NCBI GenBank assembly: GCA_003674045.1
Contig: PENC01000007.1
Location: forward strand, 1-64,000
Direction of reading: 5' to 3'
DNA: 64,000 nt
Origin: Streptomyces griseocarneus
GTDB lineage: Bacteria > Actinomycetota > Actinomycetes > Streptomycetales > Streptomycetaceae
Part shown: piece after piece, positions 33,415-41,711 of the stretch
Numbering within the stretch: the first letter of the stretch is position 1
Layout: every line of letters begins with the position of its first letter
Position numbers and translations under genes: made by a program
Notes under the pieces: generated by a model
Told to the model about the DNA's origin: nothing
Databases searched by the model: none
Seen by the model: the letters and a program-made list of their open reading frames with translations, nothing else

Positions 33415-33655
33415 CGGCCATAAGTACGACGGCCGCCCGGAAATCAGAAGGGATTGGAGCCCTTCCGGGGCGGCCGCCGACGACAAACGCCCACTTGGTG
33501 ACGGGGTTTGTTGCTGCCAGCGTACTGGGTGCGCTGGTGGCGTCAAATTGATGCGGTTCGTGATCGCAAGTGCGCGGATCGCCGCCGTTTGTGCGCCGAG
33601 CCTTTCGCACATGCACCCGAAAATGCCCACCTGGATCCGGGAGTTGCTCTCCTGA
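33383..33655 (+). CDS. Possible overlapping small ORF
   Basis: 90 residues starting at an ATG with a near-ideal AAGGAGGGGATGA leader. It overlaps the end of the wHTH gene by 32 bp in another frame. The first 45 residues use plausible codons, but the rest is Cys/Ala-rich without recognisable motifs. It may be a real short gene or an accident of the purine-rich sequence. Confidence 0.3.
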   Translation: MHIDEGRRPPDGHKYDGRPEIRRDWSPSGAAADDKRPLGDGVCCCQRTGCAGGVKLMRFVIASARIAAVCAPSLSHMHPKMPTWIRELLS

Positions 33656-33882
33656 TGCCGGACCGGGCTCCCGGTGCCGCCGCCCGTGGTGGCGGCACCG
33701 GCCGGGGCCGTTCCAAACCCCTGGCGGGGCAGTCTCACACGATCGTGCGGTGTTGTCTGCCTGGCCTGTCTGTCTTGCCCAGGGGTGGGACAGGGTTCCG
33801 GCGTGATCATCGTGAACGGCGTTGTGAGCACCAGGTGGTGGGGCAGCTCGTGCTGCCGCTGCACCGGTTGTGGTGGCCGCAG
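33415..33882. other. 468-bp region before the recombinase-like gene
   Basis: Apart from the possible small ORF it holds a strong hairpin at 33671-33701. Codon patterns are not convincing in any frame up to the ATG at 33883. The recombinase-like frame stays open upstream, so a start earlier than 33883 cannot be excluded. Confidence 0.4.
33671..33701. terminator. Hairpin, candidate terminator
   Basis: A perfect 11-bp inverted repeat CCGGTGCCGCC / GGCGGCACCGG with a 9-nt loop. Confidence 0.6.
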
Positions 33883-34779
33883 ATGAGCGAACCAGTGCAG
33901 CTCAGTGAGGCCATCGCCCTGGTGGGCGGGCAGTGGGAGCAAGCTGTCGGGGCCGGGGCGATGTCGGAGCAGACGGCCGAGAAGTTCGCGGGTCTGCTCG
34001 GCAGGTTCGGCCATTTCGCCTCCGCCCATGGGGTGAGCGAACTCGGCGATGTGGATGCTTCATTGACGGAGGCGTTCATCCTCGCCCGGGGCCGGTCACG
34101 GCGGGGAGAGGTGGCCGAGTCGGCGGTGGCCACGCGCCGGCTTCGCCGGTCGGTGCTGCGGTGCTTCTTCCGCACCGCCCGCCACCTGCTGCTGACCGCC
34201 GACGACCCGGCCCAGGACATCGTCCTGCCCGAGCGTCCCGGACGGCAGACGCGGCCACTGGATGCGGACGAAGCCTCGCTGGTGCGGCACTTCGCACAGC
34301 TCACCGAGGCCGCCACCCGCCATGCCGCAACCGTCGCGCTGGCCCTGGCCGGGGTGCACTCCGCCGAGATCGGCTACATCCTGCCCACGGACGTGGACTG
34401 CGACGACGGCTGGGTCCAGGCCCCCGGATCCACACGGATCATCTCCCGCCGCTGCCCGCTGGACGAGTGGGCCAGCCGCGCCATCGACCGTCGTATCAGC
34501 CAACTCCCCGATTCCAGCATGCCGGTTGTCGGGTCTGCCACCGGCACTCCGGCCCAGCGGCAGGCCAGGGTCGGCGTCACCTTGCGCGACGTCCTGGTGC
34601 GGGCAGGTCTGGGCGACGACCCGGCACTGCGGCCTGCTTCCCTGACCGCTCACTCCGCACTGATGACATTCGAGAACACAGGCCGGATCGAGGACGCCGC
34701 CCGCCTCCTGGGGATGGCTTCCCTGGACCGCGCGGCCGACTTGGTCGGCTACCAGTGGCAGACCAGCGCCACCGCGTGA
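33883..34779 (+). CDS. Tyrosine-recombinase-like protein with degenerate active site
   Basis: 298 residues. An N-terminal SAM-like core-binding region and a catalytic-domain fold are recognisable: LALAGVHSAEIGYILPTDVD corresponds to box I, STRIISRRCPLDEWASRAI to the beta-hairpin, and the LTAHSALMTFENTG...ARLLGMASLDRAADLVGYQW stretch to box II. The box I Arg is His. The HxLRH motif and the LGH motif are not kept, and only the Tyr position survives. It is therefore probably not an active recombinase and may be a DNA-binding partner. The DDE-fold gene starts 17 bp after its stop, so the two form an operon. Confidence 0.7.
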   Translation: MSEPVQLSEAIALVGGQWEQAVGAGAMSEQTAEKFAGLLGRFGHFASAHGVSELGDVDASLTEAFILARGRSRRGEVAESAVATRRLRRSVLRCFFRTARHLLLTADDPAQDIVLPERPGRQTRPLDADEASLVRHFAQLTEAATRHAATVALALAGVHSAEIGYILPTDVDCDDGWVQAPGSTRIISRRCPLDEWASRAIDRRISQLPDSSMPVVGSATGTPAQRQARVGVTLRDVLVRAGLGDDPALRPASLTAHSALMTFENTGRIEDAARLLGMASLDRAADLVGYQWQTSATA

Positions 34780-34795
34780 ACGACCCGCAACGGGG

Positions 34796-36250
34796 GTGGG
34801 GTTGGGAACAGATGGCACGACACAGGAGATACCGGATCCCGATCCGATGGCAACGGCCGACCAGGGCCTGGCGGCCACGGTGCTGGAGACTACGCGGGTG
34901 CGGGCCCTGGCCTCCAGCCCCGACGTCTATGAGCTGGCCCGCACGCTGCCGTCCCGGCCGGAGGGCGGGCCCGGCCGGCCGAATCAGTTCCCGGATTTCG
35001 TCTGGGTCTTGTTCGCAGGAATGACGGGCATCTTCGGGTCCGCCCGCAAGACCGCCGCCGCAATGACCGATCCGGTCTACTGGCACCTGATCCGCGAAGG
35101 GGTAGCCCGCTGCCTCGGCCCGGCGGAGGCTCTGGCCCTGCCGCCACGTGGGCCGTCGCGCAATCAGTGGAACTACCACTCCAGGCGACTGCACACGCAG
35201 CTGCCGCGGATGCAGGAGACCTTCCGGGATCTCGCCGCCGCCCAGGCCCTGGCCGCTGGATACGCCCACGACGACGGCCACCACCCCATCGCCCTGCCGC
35301 CGCGCGAGAGGTTCGTTGTCGGCGACGGCACGGTCGTGGCCTCGCCCCTGCGCAAGACCGCCACGCGCAAGGCGAAGAAGAAGCGGAAGGCGAAAACTCC
35401 GGACCAGCCCGTCAGGCGGCGGAAGTCTCGCCGGGACCCAGGGGCCGGCTGGCATTACGAGGGCGGCGAGGAGGAGGACGGCGGCCACCCGGTGTTCGGC
35501 CCGAAGTTCGTCCACCTGTCCGTTCGCGGCGACCGGCCCCTGTCCCGGATCATCCTCGACATGCGCTACCAGCCACCCGGCGGCGGCTACGGCGGCGAAG
35601 CCGCCATCGCCGTCACCATGACCACCGACGCAGTCCGCAGGCTTCCCGGCCTGCTCGGCGTCTGCTGGGACGGAGCCCTCCGCGGCAAACACCGCGACAC
35701 ACTCATGAAAGCCGGGCTGCAGGTGGTCTCACCCCAGCACGACGGCATCCAGCCCCGCCGCCTGGACCCCATCACCACCTGCCCTTGTTCCCGCCAGCAC
35801 GATCTGTGGGCCCAGGACGGTGCCGTCCACGAGGCCGAGATCCTCGACACCGGAGACCTCCACCGCACCCGCTGCCCGATCCTGCGTCCCGAACGACGCG
35901 GCCGCACCGGCCGGACCCGCTGGTATCACCTCATCCGGCTGAGCTGCGGAAACGCCCACCGGATCCGCCTGGACACCACCCCCGACGACACCCGCCGCGA
36001 GTTCAACCGGGCCGAACACCTCCGCCAGCACCCACCCGACACCGACGGCTACATCCACTGCTACCGCTGGCGTCCCGACGCCGAGAGCCTCAATGCCCAA
36101 CTCGACGCCACCCTCTGGAACCGGCGCATGATCGCCTACGGCGCCGCCCAGCAGACCTTGATCATGCTCGGCTTCGCCATCGCCCAAAATGCCCTCACCC
36201 GCCACCTTCACCAGCGGGCCACTGATCACGGCAGCCAGGCCGCCGCCTGA
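34796..36250 (+). CDS. DDE (RNase H fold) transposase-like protein
   Basis: 484 residues from a GTG 17 bp after the recombinase-like gene; an ATG at 34847 is the alternative. Candidate acidic triad: D in VVGDGTVV, D in LLGVCWDGALRG, and E in RPDAESLNAQLD. This is followed by the helical WNRRMIAYGAAQQTLIMLG end typical of transposases. A basic Lys/Arg-rich insert lies at about 185-220, and a Cys pair (TCPCSRQH) near 330 may bind metal. No terminal inverted repeats or target duplication were found around it. Its gene pairing with a degenerate recombinase is unusual and suggests a non-classical element or a domesticated pair. Confidence 0.6.
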   Translation: MGLGTDGTTQEIPDPDPMATADQGLAATVLETTRVRALASSPDVYELARTLPSRPEGGPGRPNQFPDFVWVLFAGMTGIFGSARKTAAAMTDPVYWHLIREGVARCLGPAEALALPPRGPSRNQWNYHSRRLHTQLPRMQETFRDLAAAQALAAGYAHDDGHHPIALPPRERFVVGDGTVVASPLRKTATRKAKKKRKAKTPDQPVRRRKSRRDPGAGWHYEGGEEEDGGHPVFGPKFVHLSVRGDRPLSRIILDMRYQPPGGGYGGEAAIAVTMTTDAVRRLPGLLGVCWDGALRGKHRDTLMKAGLQVVSPQHDGIQPRRLDPITTCPCSRQHDLWAQDGAVHEAEILDTGDLHRTRCPILRPERRGRTGRTRWYHLIRLSCGNAHRIRLDTTPDDTRREFNRAEHLRQHPPDTDGYIHCYRWRPDAESLNAQLDATLWNRRMIAYGAAQQTLIMLGFAIAQNALTRHLHQRATDHGSQAAA

Positions 36251-36335
36251 CCCCGGGCGCGACACCACACCACTCAGCGCCGAGCCCTGGACCGGCAACC
36301 CCTTCCCCAGCCCACCCCGGAACCCGGTAGGCTGA

Positions 36336-36364
36336 CCCTCGGCCGCCTCCGAGCGGCCCGAGGG
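36336..36364 (+). terminator. Terminator after the DDE gene
   Basis: An 11-bp stem CCCTCGGCCGC / GCGGCCCGAGGG with one bulge, 85 bp after the stop. Confidence 0.6.
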
Positions 36365-36445
36365 ACTCGACGGACCAGTGCGGGACCCGGCCAGCGATCA
36401 ACAGATCACTGCCGAGTTTCCAACCACGAATCCAACCAGTCCCCC

Positions 36446-36518
36446 GCCTCCGTAGCTCAGGGGATAGAGCACCGCTCTCCTAAAGCGGGTGTCGGCAGTT
36501 CGAATCTGCCCGGGGGCA
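36446..36518 (+). tRNA. tRNA-Arg (anticodon CCT)
   Basis: 73 nt. The acceptor GCCTCCG pairs with CGGGGGC (one T-G wobble). The D-arm contains AGCTCAGGGGATAGAGC. The anticodon loop is CTCCTAA with anticodon CCT for AGG codons. The T-arm is GGCAG-TTCGAAT-CTGCC and the discriminator base is A. CCA is not encoded. It lies at the right boundary of the accessory segment. I found no second copy of its 3' half in the window, so there is no evidence of an attachment site. Confidence 0.96.
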
Positions 36519-36544
36519 CAGGCAACACCAGCGCCAACGGCGCA

Positions 36545-36580
36545 GAGGCCCAGGTCGGAGCAGTCTCCGGCCTGGGCCTT
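36545..36580 (+). terminator. Terminator after tRNA-Arg
   Basis: A 16-bp stem GAGGCCCAGGTCGGAG with its near-complement CTCCGGCCTGGGCCTT and loop CAGT, 27 bp after the tRNA, followed by TCTCC. Confidence 0.85.
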
Positions 36581-36753
36581 CTCCGTTCGGCCCCGCTGTG
36601 CGCACGGTCGTCCTCGCCTGCATGGACGGTGAGGTCCGGGGCCGTGCGCCCGCTGCGTTTCTGCTCGATTCCGTGTGCGCCTTCCCCAGGGGCGGAACCC
36701 GCACCACCGTGCTGAGGACGGTGAGCTCGCCATCGATCCGGAGGGGAGACGGC

Positions 36754-36924
36754 ATGGCCAAGTGCGGTGCGCCGACGAAGACGGGCGGGTGGTGTCGGAG
36801 AAAGGTGGTGACGGGTACCTCCCGGTGTCCCGTCCACCAAGGGGCCTGGTCGGCGTATGGCGTGGCTCAGCGCAAGGAGAAGGAGGCGAAGGAGAAGAAG
36901 CGCACGTTACGCAGGAAGCGCTAG
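36754..36924 (+). CDS. Small Cys/His (putative zinc-binding) basic protein
   Basis: 56 residues, ATG behind GGAGGGGAGAC. It has CGAPTKTGGWCRRKVVTGTSR then CPVH, a four-ligand C-C-C-H set shared by many short actinobacterial and phage-borne proteins. A Lys/Glu/Arg-rich tail follows. Likely a nucleic-acid-binding accessory protein. Function unknown. Confidence 0.7.
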   Translation: MAKCGAPTKTGGWCRRKVVTGTSRCPVHQGAWSAYGVAQRKEKEAKEKKRTLRRKR

Positions 36925-37054
36925 CCCACGCGGCCCCGGGCTGAGTGTCCGGGGCCGTTCGCGTGGGGCGCCTTGGGCCGTACGACTTTCGTGGATCGGT
37001 TGTGCGACTTTCGGTGCACGTCTTGGGGCGGTTCGTCTGCTTAGGCTGCGCGGT

Positions 37055-38794
37055 ATGGCAGTGAGGCAGAGGGCCCTGGACGCGCGGAAGCGGGCTCTTG
37101 GGGTGTGGGCGCGGCTGGTGGAGCCGGCGGCGTGGCCCTGGCGGCGGGTGGTCGTGGAGGCCGTGCTGGCCTGCGGGCTCGCGGCGGTCACGGGGTTCGC
37201 CGAGTATCTGGCCCGGCGCGGCTGGGTCGTCGTGGTGCTCGCCGTGTTCGCCGTCGCCGTGCTGTCCCTGGTGCGGCGGGTGCTGCCCGCCACCGTCCTG
37301 GTGGCGTCGGCGGCCCTGTCCGGGGTGAGCGCTGGCGGCTCGCTGCTCCTGCTGATGGTGGCGAGCTGGTCCGCGGGGCGCAGGGTCGACGCGGTCCTGC
37401 GCGCGCTGGGTGCCTATGCGACAGCCTTTGTGATCTTCGAGCTGAGTACCCTCCGGGAGGTGCGGCCGCTCTCGGTCGAGAGCGTGCTCGTCACCCTGCT
37501 CTTCCTGGTCTTCACCGTCGTCCCCGGCCTCACCGGGCGCTACTGGGAGCAGCGCCGCACCCTCGTGCGCACGCTGGAGGAGCGTCATCTGCAGCTGCTG
37601 CGCGAACGCGAGATGGTCGCCGGGCAGGCCCGGATGCGCGAGCGCCAGCGCATCGCCCGGGACATGCACGACAGCCTGGGGCATCAGCTCGCGCTCATCG
37701 CGGTGCAGACGGGAGCGCTGGAGGTGTCCCGGGGGCTGTCCGACCAGCAGCGCGAGGCGGTGGGCGTGCTGCGCGAGGCGTCGGTCACGGCCATGCGCGA
37801 GCTGCGTGCGGTGGTCGGTGTGCTCAGGGACGGGACGGTGGAGGACGGCGCCACCGCGGAAGAAGGTCCCGCCTCGCGCGTCGTCGCCGGGATCGGCCGG
37901 CTGGTCGAGTCGGCGGCCGCGGCGGGCGTGCGAGCCCGTTTCGAGAGCTCGGGGGAGCCGCGCCCGCCGGCCCCCGCGGCCGATCACGCCGCGTATCGCG
38001 TGGTGCAGGAGGGGCTGACGAACGCGTACAAGCACGCGCCCGGCGCGGAGATCGTGGTCGGTCTGCGCTACGAGCCGGATTCCCTGGTCGTGGAGGTCGC
38101 GAACGGTCCCGTGCCGCCGCGCGGCGATGTCCGGCCGCCCGCGGTCAGCGGTGGTCAGGGGCTGACGGGGCTGCGCGAGCGCGCCCGGCTCGCGGGTGGC
38201 ATCGTGCACGCCGGGCCCGTGGAGGGCGGGGGCTTCCGGCTCGCGGGGGTGTTCCCGTACGACGCGGGGGAGGGCGCCGAGAGCGGCGCGGCGCGCGCGG
38301 CGACGTTCGTCGAGGCGGAGGGCGACTTTCGGCGGCAGCTCGCGACGGCGCCTCCGGGCGACGGTGGACCGGTCGACGAATGGCTGGACCCACGCGAGGA
38401 GCTCAAGAGCGTCATGAGTCTGCGGAAGAACAACGGCTGTCTGATCGGCTGCTTCGCCGTCCTGGTCCTGCTCGCGGTCGGGGTGGTGCTCGTGGTGCTG
38501 GCGATAGGCAAGGTCGTGGACGAGACGGACAAGGCGGCGATCGACCGGAAGACCTACGACGCGATCCGGGTCGGGACCGCGGAGGAGGCCGTGCGCAAGG
38601 AGCTGCCGTCGGGCAAGTCGTTCCTCACCGACGACCTCAAGGGCAAGGGCCCGGCCGAGCCCGCCGGCTCCCAGTGCCTCTCGTTGCTGTCCAAGGAGGA
38701 ATCGGCCGGTGCGCGGACGGACCTCGTGTTCCGCTTCTGTTTCAAGGACGGGAAACTGATCGAGAAGCGCGACTTCCGCGTTCCGAGCTTTTAG
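37055..38794 (+). CDS. NarL-type sensor histidine kinase with C-terminal membrane tail
   Basis: 579 residues. Four or five N-terminal membrane helices (about 32-160) precede a HisKA_3 domain with phosphoacceptor H205 (RDMHDSLGHQL). The HATPase has N323 (LTNAYKHA) and the G box GQGLTGLRER (368-377). Unusually the protein goes on: a linker (about 405-455), a further helix at 463-485, and an outer domain of about 90 residues containing YDAIRVGTAEEAVRKELP and two cysteines (C541, C562). Kinases of this class normally end with the ATPase. The response regulator starts 38 bp later. The start has no ribosome-binding site (TAGGCT 7 nt upstream). The signal is unknown. Confidence 0.9.
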   Translation: MAVRQRALDARKRALGVWARLVEPAAWPWRRVVVEAVLACGLAAVTGFAEYLARRGWVVVVLAVFAVAVLSLVRRVLPATVLVASAALSGVSAGGSLLLLMVASWSAGRRVDAVLRALGAYATAFVIFELSTLREVRPLSVESVLVTLLFLVFTVVPGLTGRYWEQRRTLVRTLEERHLQLLREREMVAGQARMRERQRIARDMHDSLGHQLALIAVQTGALEVSRGLSDQQREAVGVLREASVTAMRELRAVVGVLRDGTVEDGATAEEGPASRVVAGIGRLVESAAAAGVRARFESSGEPRPPAPAADHAAYRVVQEGLTNAYKHAPGAEIVVGLRYEPDSLVVEVANGPVPPRGDVRPPAVSGGQGLTGLRERARLAGGIVHAGPVEGGGFRLAGVFPYDAGEGAESGAARAATFVEAEGDFRRQLATAPPGDGGPVDEWLDPREELKSVMSLRKNNGCLIGCFAVLVLLAVGVVLVVLAIGKVVDETDKAAIDRKTYDAIRVGTAEEAVRKELPSGKSFLTDDLKGKGPAEPAGSQCLSLLSKEESAGARTDLVFRFCFKDGKLIEKRDFRVPSF

Positions 38795-38832
38795 CGCCGA
38801 GCTTCGAGCGCAGTGACCGAGCAGGAGGCCCG

Positions 38833-39492
38833 GTGATCCGTGTCCTGGTGGCCGACGACGAGCCGCTCATCCGGGCGGGCATCAGGATGATCCTGACGTC
38901 GGCGGACGACATCGACGTCGTGGCGGAGGCCGCCGACGGCCGGGAGGCGGTCGAGCTGGCGCGGCGGCACCGGGTGGACGTCGCGCTGCTCGACATCCAG
39001 ATGCCTGCCATGGACGGCCTCGCGGCCCTGGCCGAGCTGGGCCGGGCGGTGCCGGACGTACGCGTGCTGATCCTCACCACCTTCGGTGAGCGGGAGAACG
39101 TCCTGCGTGCCCTGCGCGAGGGCGGCGCGGGCTTTCTGCTCAAGGACTCGGCGCCCGGCGAGCTGATCGCCGCGGTCCGCGCGGCCGCGGCCGGCAACGC
39201 CTATCTGTCCCCCGCCGCGACCCGCCACGTGGCCGACTCCCTCGCCGCCGCCCCCGCCGAGGCGGAGGCCCGCGGCAGGGCGGCCCGCGAACGTGTGGCG
39301 TCGCTGAGCGAGCGTGAACGCGAGGTGCTCGCCCTCCTCGGCGAGGGCCTCTCCAACGCGGACACGGGCCGTCGCCTCCACATGAGCGAGGCGACGGTGA
39401 AGACGTACGTCAGCCGCATCCTGGCCAAGCTGGACTGCGACAACCGCGTCCAGGCGGCCCTGCTGGCCCGCGACGCGGGGCTGGGGGAGTAG
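38833..39492 (+). CDS. NarL/LuxR-type response regulator
   Basis: 219 residues, GTG behind CAGGAGG. Receiver domain with acidic pocket DDE (9-11), phosphoacceptor D54 (LLDIQMP) and K104-like FLLKDS. A LuxR helix-turn-helix follows at about 155-212 (LSEREREVLALLGEGLSNADTGRRL ... ATVKTYVSRILAKL). It is the partner of the kinase encoded immediately upstream. Probable DNA-binding activator; the target is unknown. Confidence 0.95.
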   Translation: MIRVLVADDEPLIRAGIRMILTSADDIDVVAEAADGREAVELARRHRVDVALLDIQMPAMDGLAALAELGRAVPDVRVLILTTFGERENVLRALREGGAGFLLKDSAPGELIAAVRAAAAGNAYLSPAATRHVADSLAAAPAEAEARGRAARERVASLSEREREVLALLGEGLSNADTGRRLHMSEATVKTYVSRILAKLDCDNRVQAALLARDAGLGE

Positions 39493-39495
39493 CCA

Positions 39496-39610
39496 CCAGC
39501 CCGGGTCGACAGGGACAGCAGGGCTGGCAGGGACAGCAGGGCCACCAGAGGCAGCAGGGTCGGCAGGGACAGCAGGCCACCAGAGGCAGCAGGCCGCCAG
39601 AGGCACAGGC
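39496..39610 (+). repeat. Minisatellite-like repeat
   Basis: The words GGGACAGCAGG and CCACCAGAGGCAGCAGG alternate several times directly after the response regulator gene, between two convergent genes. The arrangement suggests slippage-type expansion. No hairpin is evident. Confidence 0.6.
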
Positions 39611-39663
39611 GCGCAACCGCGGCGCCGGGGGAGCGGTCGGCCCGGCTCTCCCAGGTGACGGTC

Positions 39664-40935
39664 TCAGCTCGCCCGGGCGATGACCCCGCCTGCCTCGACC
39701 TCGTCGGACGTGACGTCGTCGAGACGCAGCCGGGGAAGGCCGAAGCGGGTCCACGTGGCGTCCAGGGCATGGGCGAAGGCCACGATCTCCTCGTCGCTGT
39801 GCAGCGGCGTCGGCGTCACCCGCAGCCGCTCCGAGCCGACGGGGACGCTCGGGGCGTTGATGGGCTGCACGTAGTAGCCGTAGGAGTTCAGCAGCTCGTC
39901 CGCCACGTCGCGGCACCGCGCGGAGTCGCCGACGAGGACGGGGACGATGTGCGCGGCCTCGGAGACCACGGGTATCCCGCGCTCCCGCAGCAGTTCGTGG
40001 AGCAGCATGGACTTGGCGCGCAGCTGCTCGCGCTCCGCGTCGGACCGCCGCAGGTGCCGTACGGCGGCGAGCGCGCCCGCCGCGACGGTCGGGGGCAGGG
40101 AAGTGGTGAAGATGAAGGCCGACGCGAAGCTGCGGATCGCGTCGATGGCCGCGGCGGGTCCGGCCACGTATCCGCCCGCGACTCCGAACGCCTTGGCGAG
40201 CGTGCCCTGGATGATGTCGTAGCCGTCCCGGACCCCCAGCCGGGCCGCCATTCCGGCACCGCCCGGCCCGTACATGCCCACGGCATGGACTTCGTCGAGA
40301 TAGGTGAAGGCACCGTGCCTGCGGGCCACTTCGGCGATCTGCGCGAGCGGTGCGATGTCGCTCTCCATGGAGTACACGCTCTCCACGGCCACGATCTTCG
40401 GCAGGGCGGGGTCGGTTCCGGCCAGCAACTCCTCCAGGTGGTCGGCGTCGTTGTGGCGGAAGACGTGCTTCTCGGCGCCGCTGTGCCGGATTCCGGCGAT
40501 CATGGAGGCGTGGTTGAGCTCGTCCGAGAAGACGACACAGCCCGGGAGACGGCCGGCCAGCACGGTCAGCGCCGCGTCATTGGCGACGTAGCCGGACGGG
40601 AAGATCAGGGCCGACTCCGCGCCGTGCAGATCGGCCAGTTCCTGTTCCAGCAGCACGTGGTAGTGGTTGTTCCCGGAGATGTTCCGGGAGCCTCCGCTTC
40701 CCGCGCCCGACTCGTCCAGGGCCTGGCGCATGGCCGCGAGGACGAGCGGGTGCTGCCCCATGCCCAGGTAGTCGTTGCTGCACCAGACGCTGATGCGACC
40801 ACTGTTGCCCGGCCCGTGCCGCAGTGCCTGCGGGAACGCTCCGGCCCGGCGCTCGATGTCGAGGAACGTCCGGTAGCCGCCGCGCTGTTTGAGCTGGCCG
40901 AGTTCGGTCTCGAAGTAGTTGGTGTAGTCGAACAC
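39664..40935 (-). CDS. 5-aminolevulinate synthase (ALAS)
   Basis: 423 residues from a GTG behind GGAGGTTTTC; the open frame extends 38 codons upstream without a site. PLP-dependent alpha-oxoamine synthase with CSNDYLGM (52-59), LDEVHAVG (D214), and PLP-binding K248 in TLAKAFGVAGGY. SGAGSGGSRNISG and RLRVTPTPLHSDEE are ALAS-specific stretches. It condenses glycine and succinyl-CoA to 5-aminolevulinate. Streptomycetes make haem from glutamyl-tRNA, and their ALAS enzymes feed specialised products such as the C5N unit of manumycins and moenomycin. The divergent GNAT-oxidoreductase-AsnB genes are probable pathway partners. The usual acyl-CoA ligase for C5N formation is not in the window. Confidence 0.93.
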   Translation of the reverse strand: MFDYTNYFETELGQLKQRGGYRTFLDIERRAGAFPQALRHGPGNSGRISVWCSNDYLGMGQHPLVLAAMRQALDESGAGSGGSRNISGNNHYHVLLEQELADLHGAESALIFPSGYVANDAALTVLAGRLPGCVVFSDELNHASMIAGIRHSGAEKHVFRHNDADHLEELLAGTDPALPKIVAVESVYSMESDIAPLAQIAEVARRHGAFTYLDEVHAVGMYGPGGAGMAARLGVRDGYDIIQGTLAKAFGVAGGYVAGPAAAIDAIRSFASAFIFTTSLPPTVAAGALAAVRHLRRSDAEREQLRAKSMLLHELLRERGIPVVSEAAHIVPVLVGDSARCRDVADELLNSYGYYVQPINAPSVPVGSERLRVTPTPLHSDEEIVAFAHALDATWTRFGLPRLRLDDVTSDEVEAGGVIARAS

Positions 40936-41060
40936 GAAAACCTCCGGTGAGGGGTCGAAGGAGACTGGCGGAAGGGTTGACGAGTCCTGTCGGAGGAAAG
41001 CTAGCCATTCCTGTGGCGGGGAGGGAAATGCAATTCGGTGGCCGGTCATGAGAGTTGTGC

Positions 41061-41095
41061 ATAAACTCGCGGGATACCGCAGGTATGGTATTTAT
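41061..41095. promoter_or_regulatory. Nested inverted repeat between ALAS and GNAT genes
   Basis: ATACC-GCA-GGTAT (41074-41086) is enclosed by ATAAA (41061-41065) and TTTAT (41091-41095). It lies in the 230-bp divergent promoter region and is a good candidate operator for a pathway regulator. Confidence 0.45.
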
Positions 41096-41165
41096 TCGAT
41101 CGGCGCATAGGTGCGTCGCCCGGGTTATTTCTCATGCCGGGTAAATCCCTCTAGAGTTCCGGACC

Positions 41166-41711
41166 GTGATCGTCCAACGGAATCTCCGACCGCGTTCCGC
41201 AACCGTCGAGGACATCGAGGAACTGGTGCGCCTGCGGGCCTTTCTCCTCTCCGCCGGGCAGGGCCATTACGTGGCCTGCGACGCCGAGGAGGACCGTGCG
41301 TGGCGGGAGAGCTACCGCGACTGGCTGGCCGACGTGCTGGCCCCTGGCACGCAGGGGGTGCACGTGGCGGTGATGGGCGACGTCGGGGCGCTCGCGGCCT
41401 GTGCCATCGCGGTCGTCGACCGTCGGGCCCCCGTCCGGGGCGCGCTGAACGGGCGGGTGGGGTGGGTGCAGACCGTGGTGGTCGATCCCGCGATGCGGCG
41501 CCGGGGTCTCGGCCGCGTGCTCATGGAGTACGTCCTGGACTGGTTCCGGGCGAACGACACCTGGTCCGTGACCCTCCAGACGACGGCGGACGGCGCGGAG
41601 CTCTACCGGAAACTCGGTTTCCGGCCCACCGGCGAGGATTCGCTGACCCTGGTCATTCCCGACCGGCGCAACCCGTTGCGCAACCCAGTGCAAGAGGTGC
41701 TTGGATCGTGA
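41166..41711 (+). CDS. GNAT-family N-acetyltransferase
   Basis: 181 residues from a GTG with a weak ribosome-binding site. The acetyl-CoA pyrophosphate-binding loop is RRRGLG after VQTVVVDPAM, and the late motif ELYRKLGFRPTGEDSLTLV is typical of GNAT. The stop overlaps the next start (GTGA), so it is coupled to the Gfo/Idh/MocA gene. In the locus it could acylate the primary amine of 5-aminolevulinate or its derivative, or serve as a resistance enzyme. This is inference from position. Confidence 0.9.
   Translation: MIVQRNLRPRSATVEDIEELVRLRAFLLSAGQGHYVACDAEEDRAWRESYRDWLADVLAPGTQGVHVAVMGDVGALAACAIAVVDRRAPVRGALNGRVGWVQTVVVDPAMRRRGLGRVLMEYVLDWFRANDTWSVTLQTTADGAELYRKLGFRPTGEDSLTLVIPDRRNPLRNPVQEVLGS

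Noticed and set aside
36446..36518. tRNA-Arg as an integration site for the recombinase-like pair
   Set aside because: The pair lies on the 5' side of the tRNA, its recombinase looks inactive, and no repeat of the tRNA 3' end was seen.
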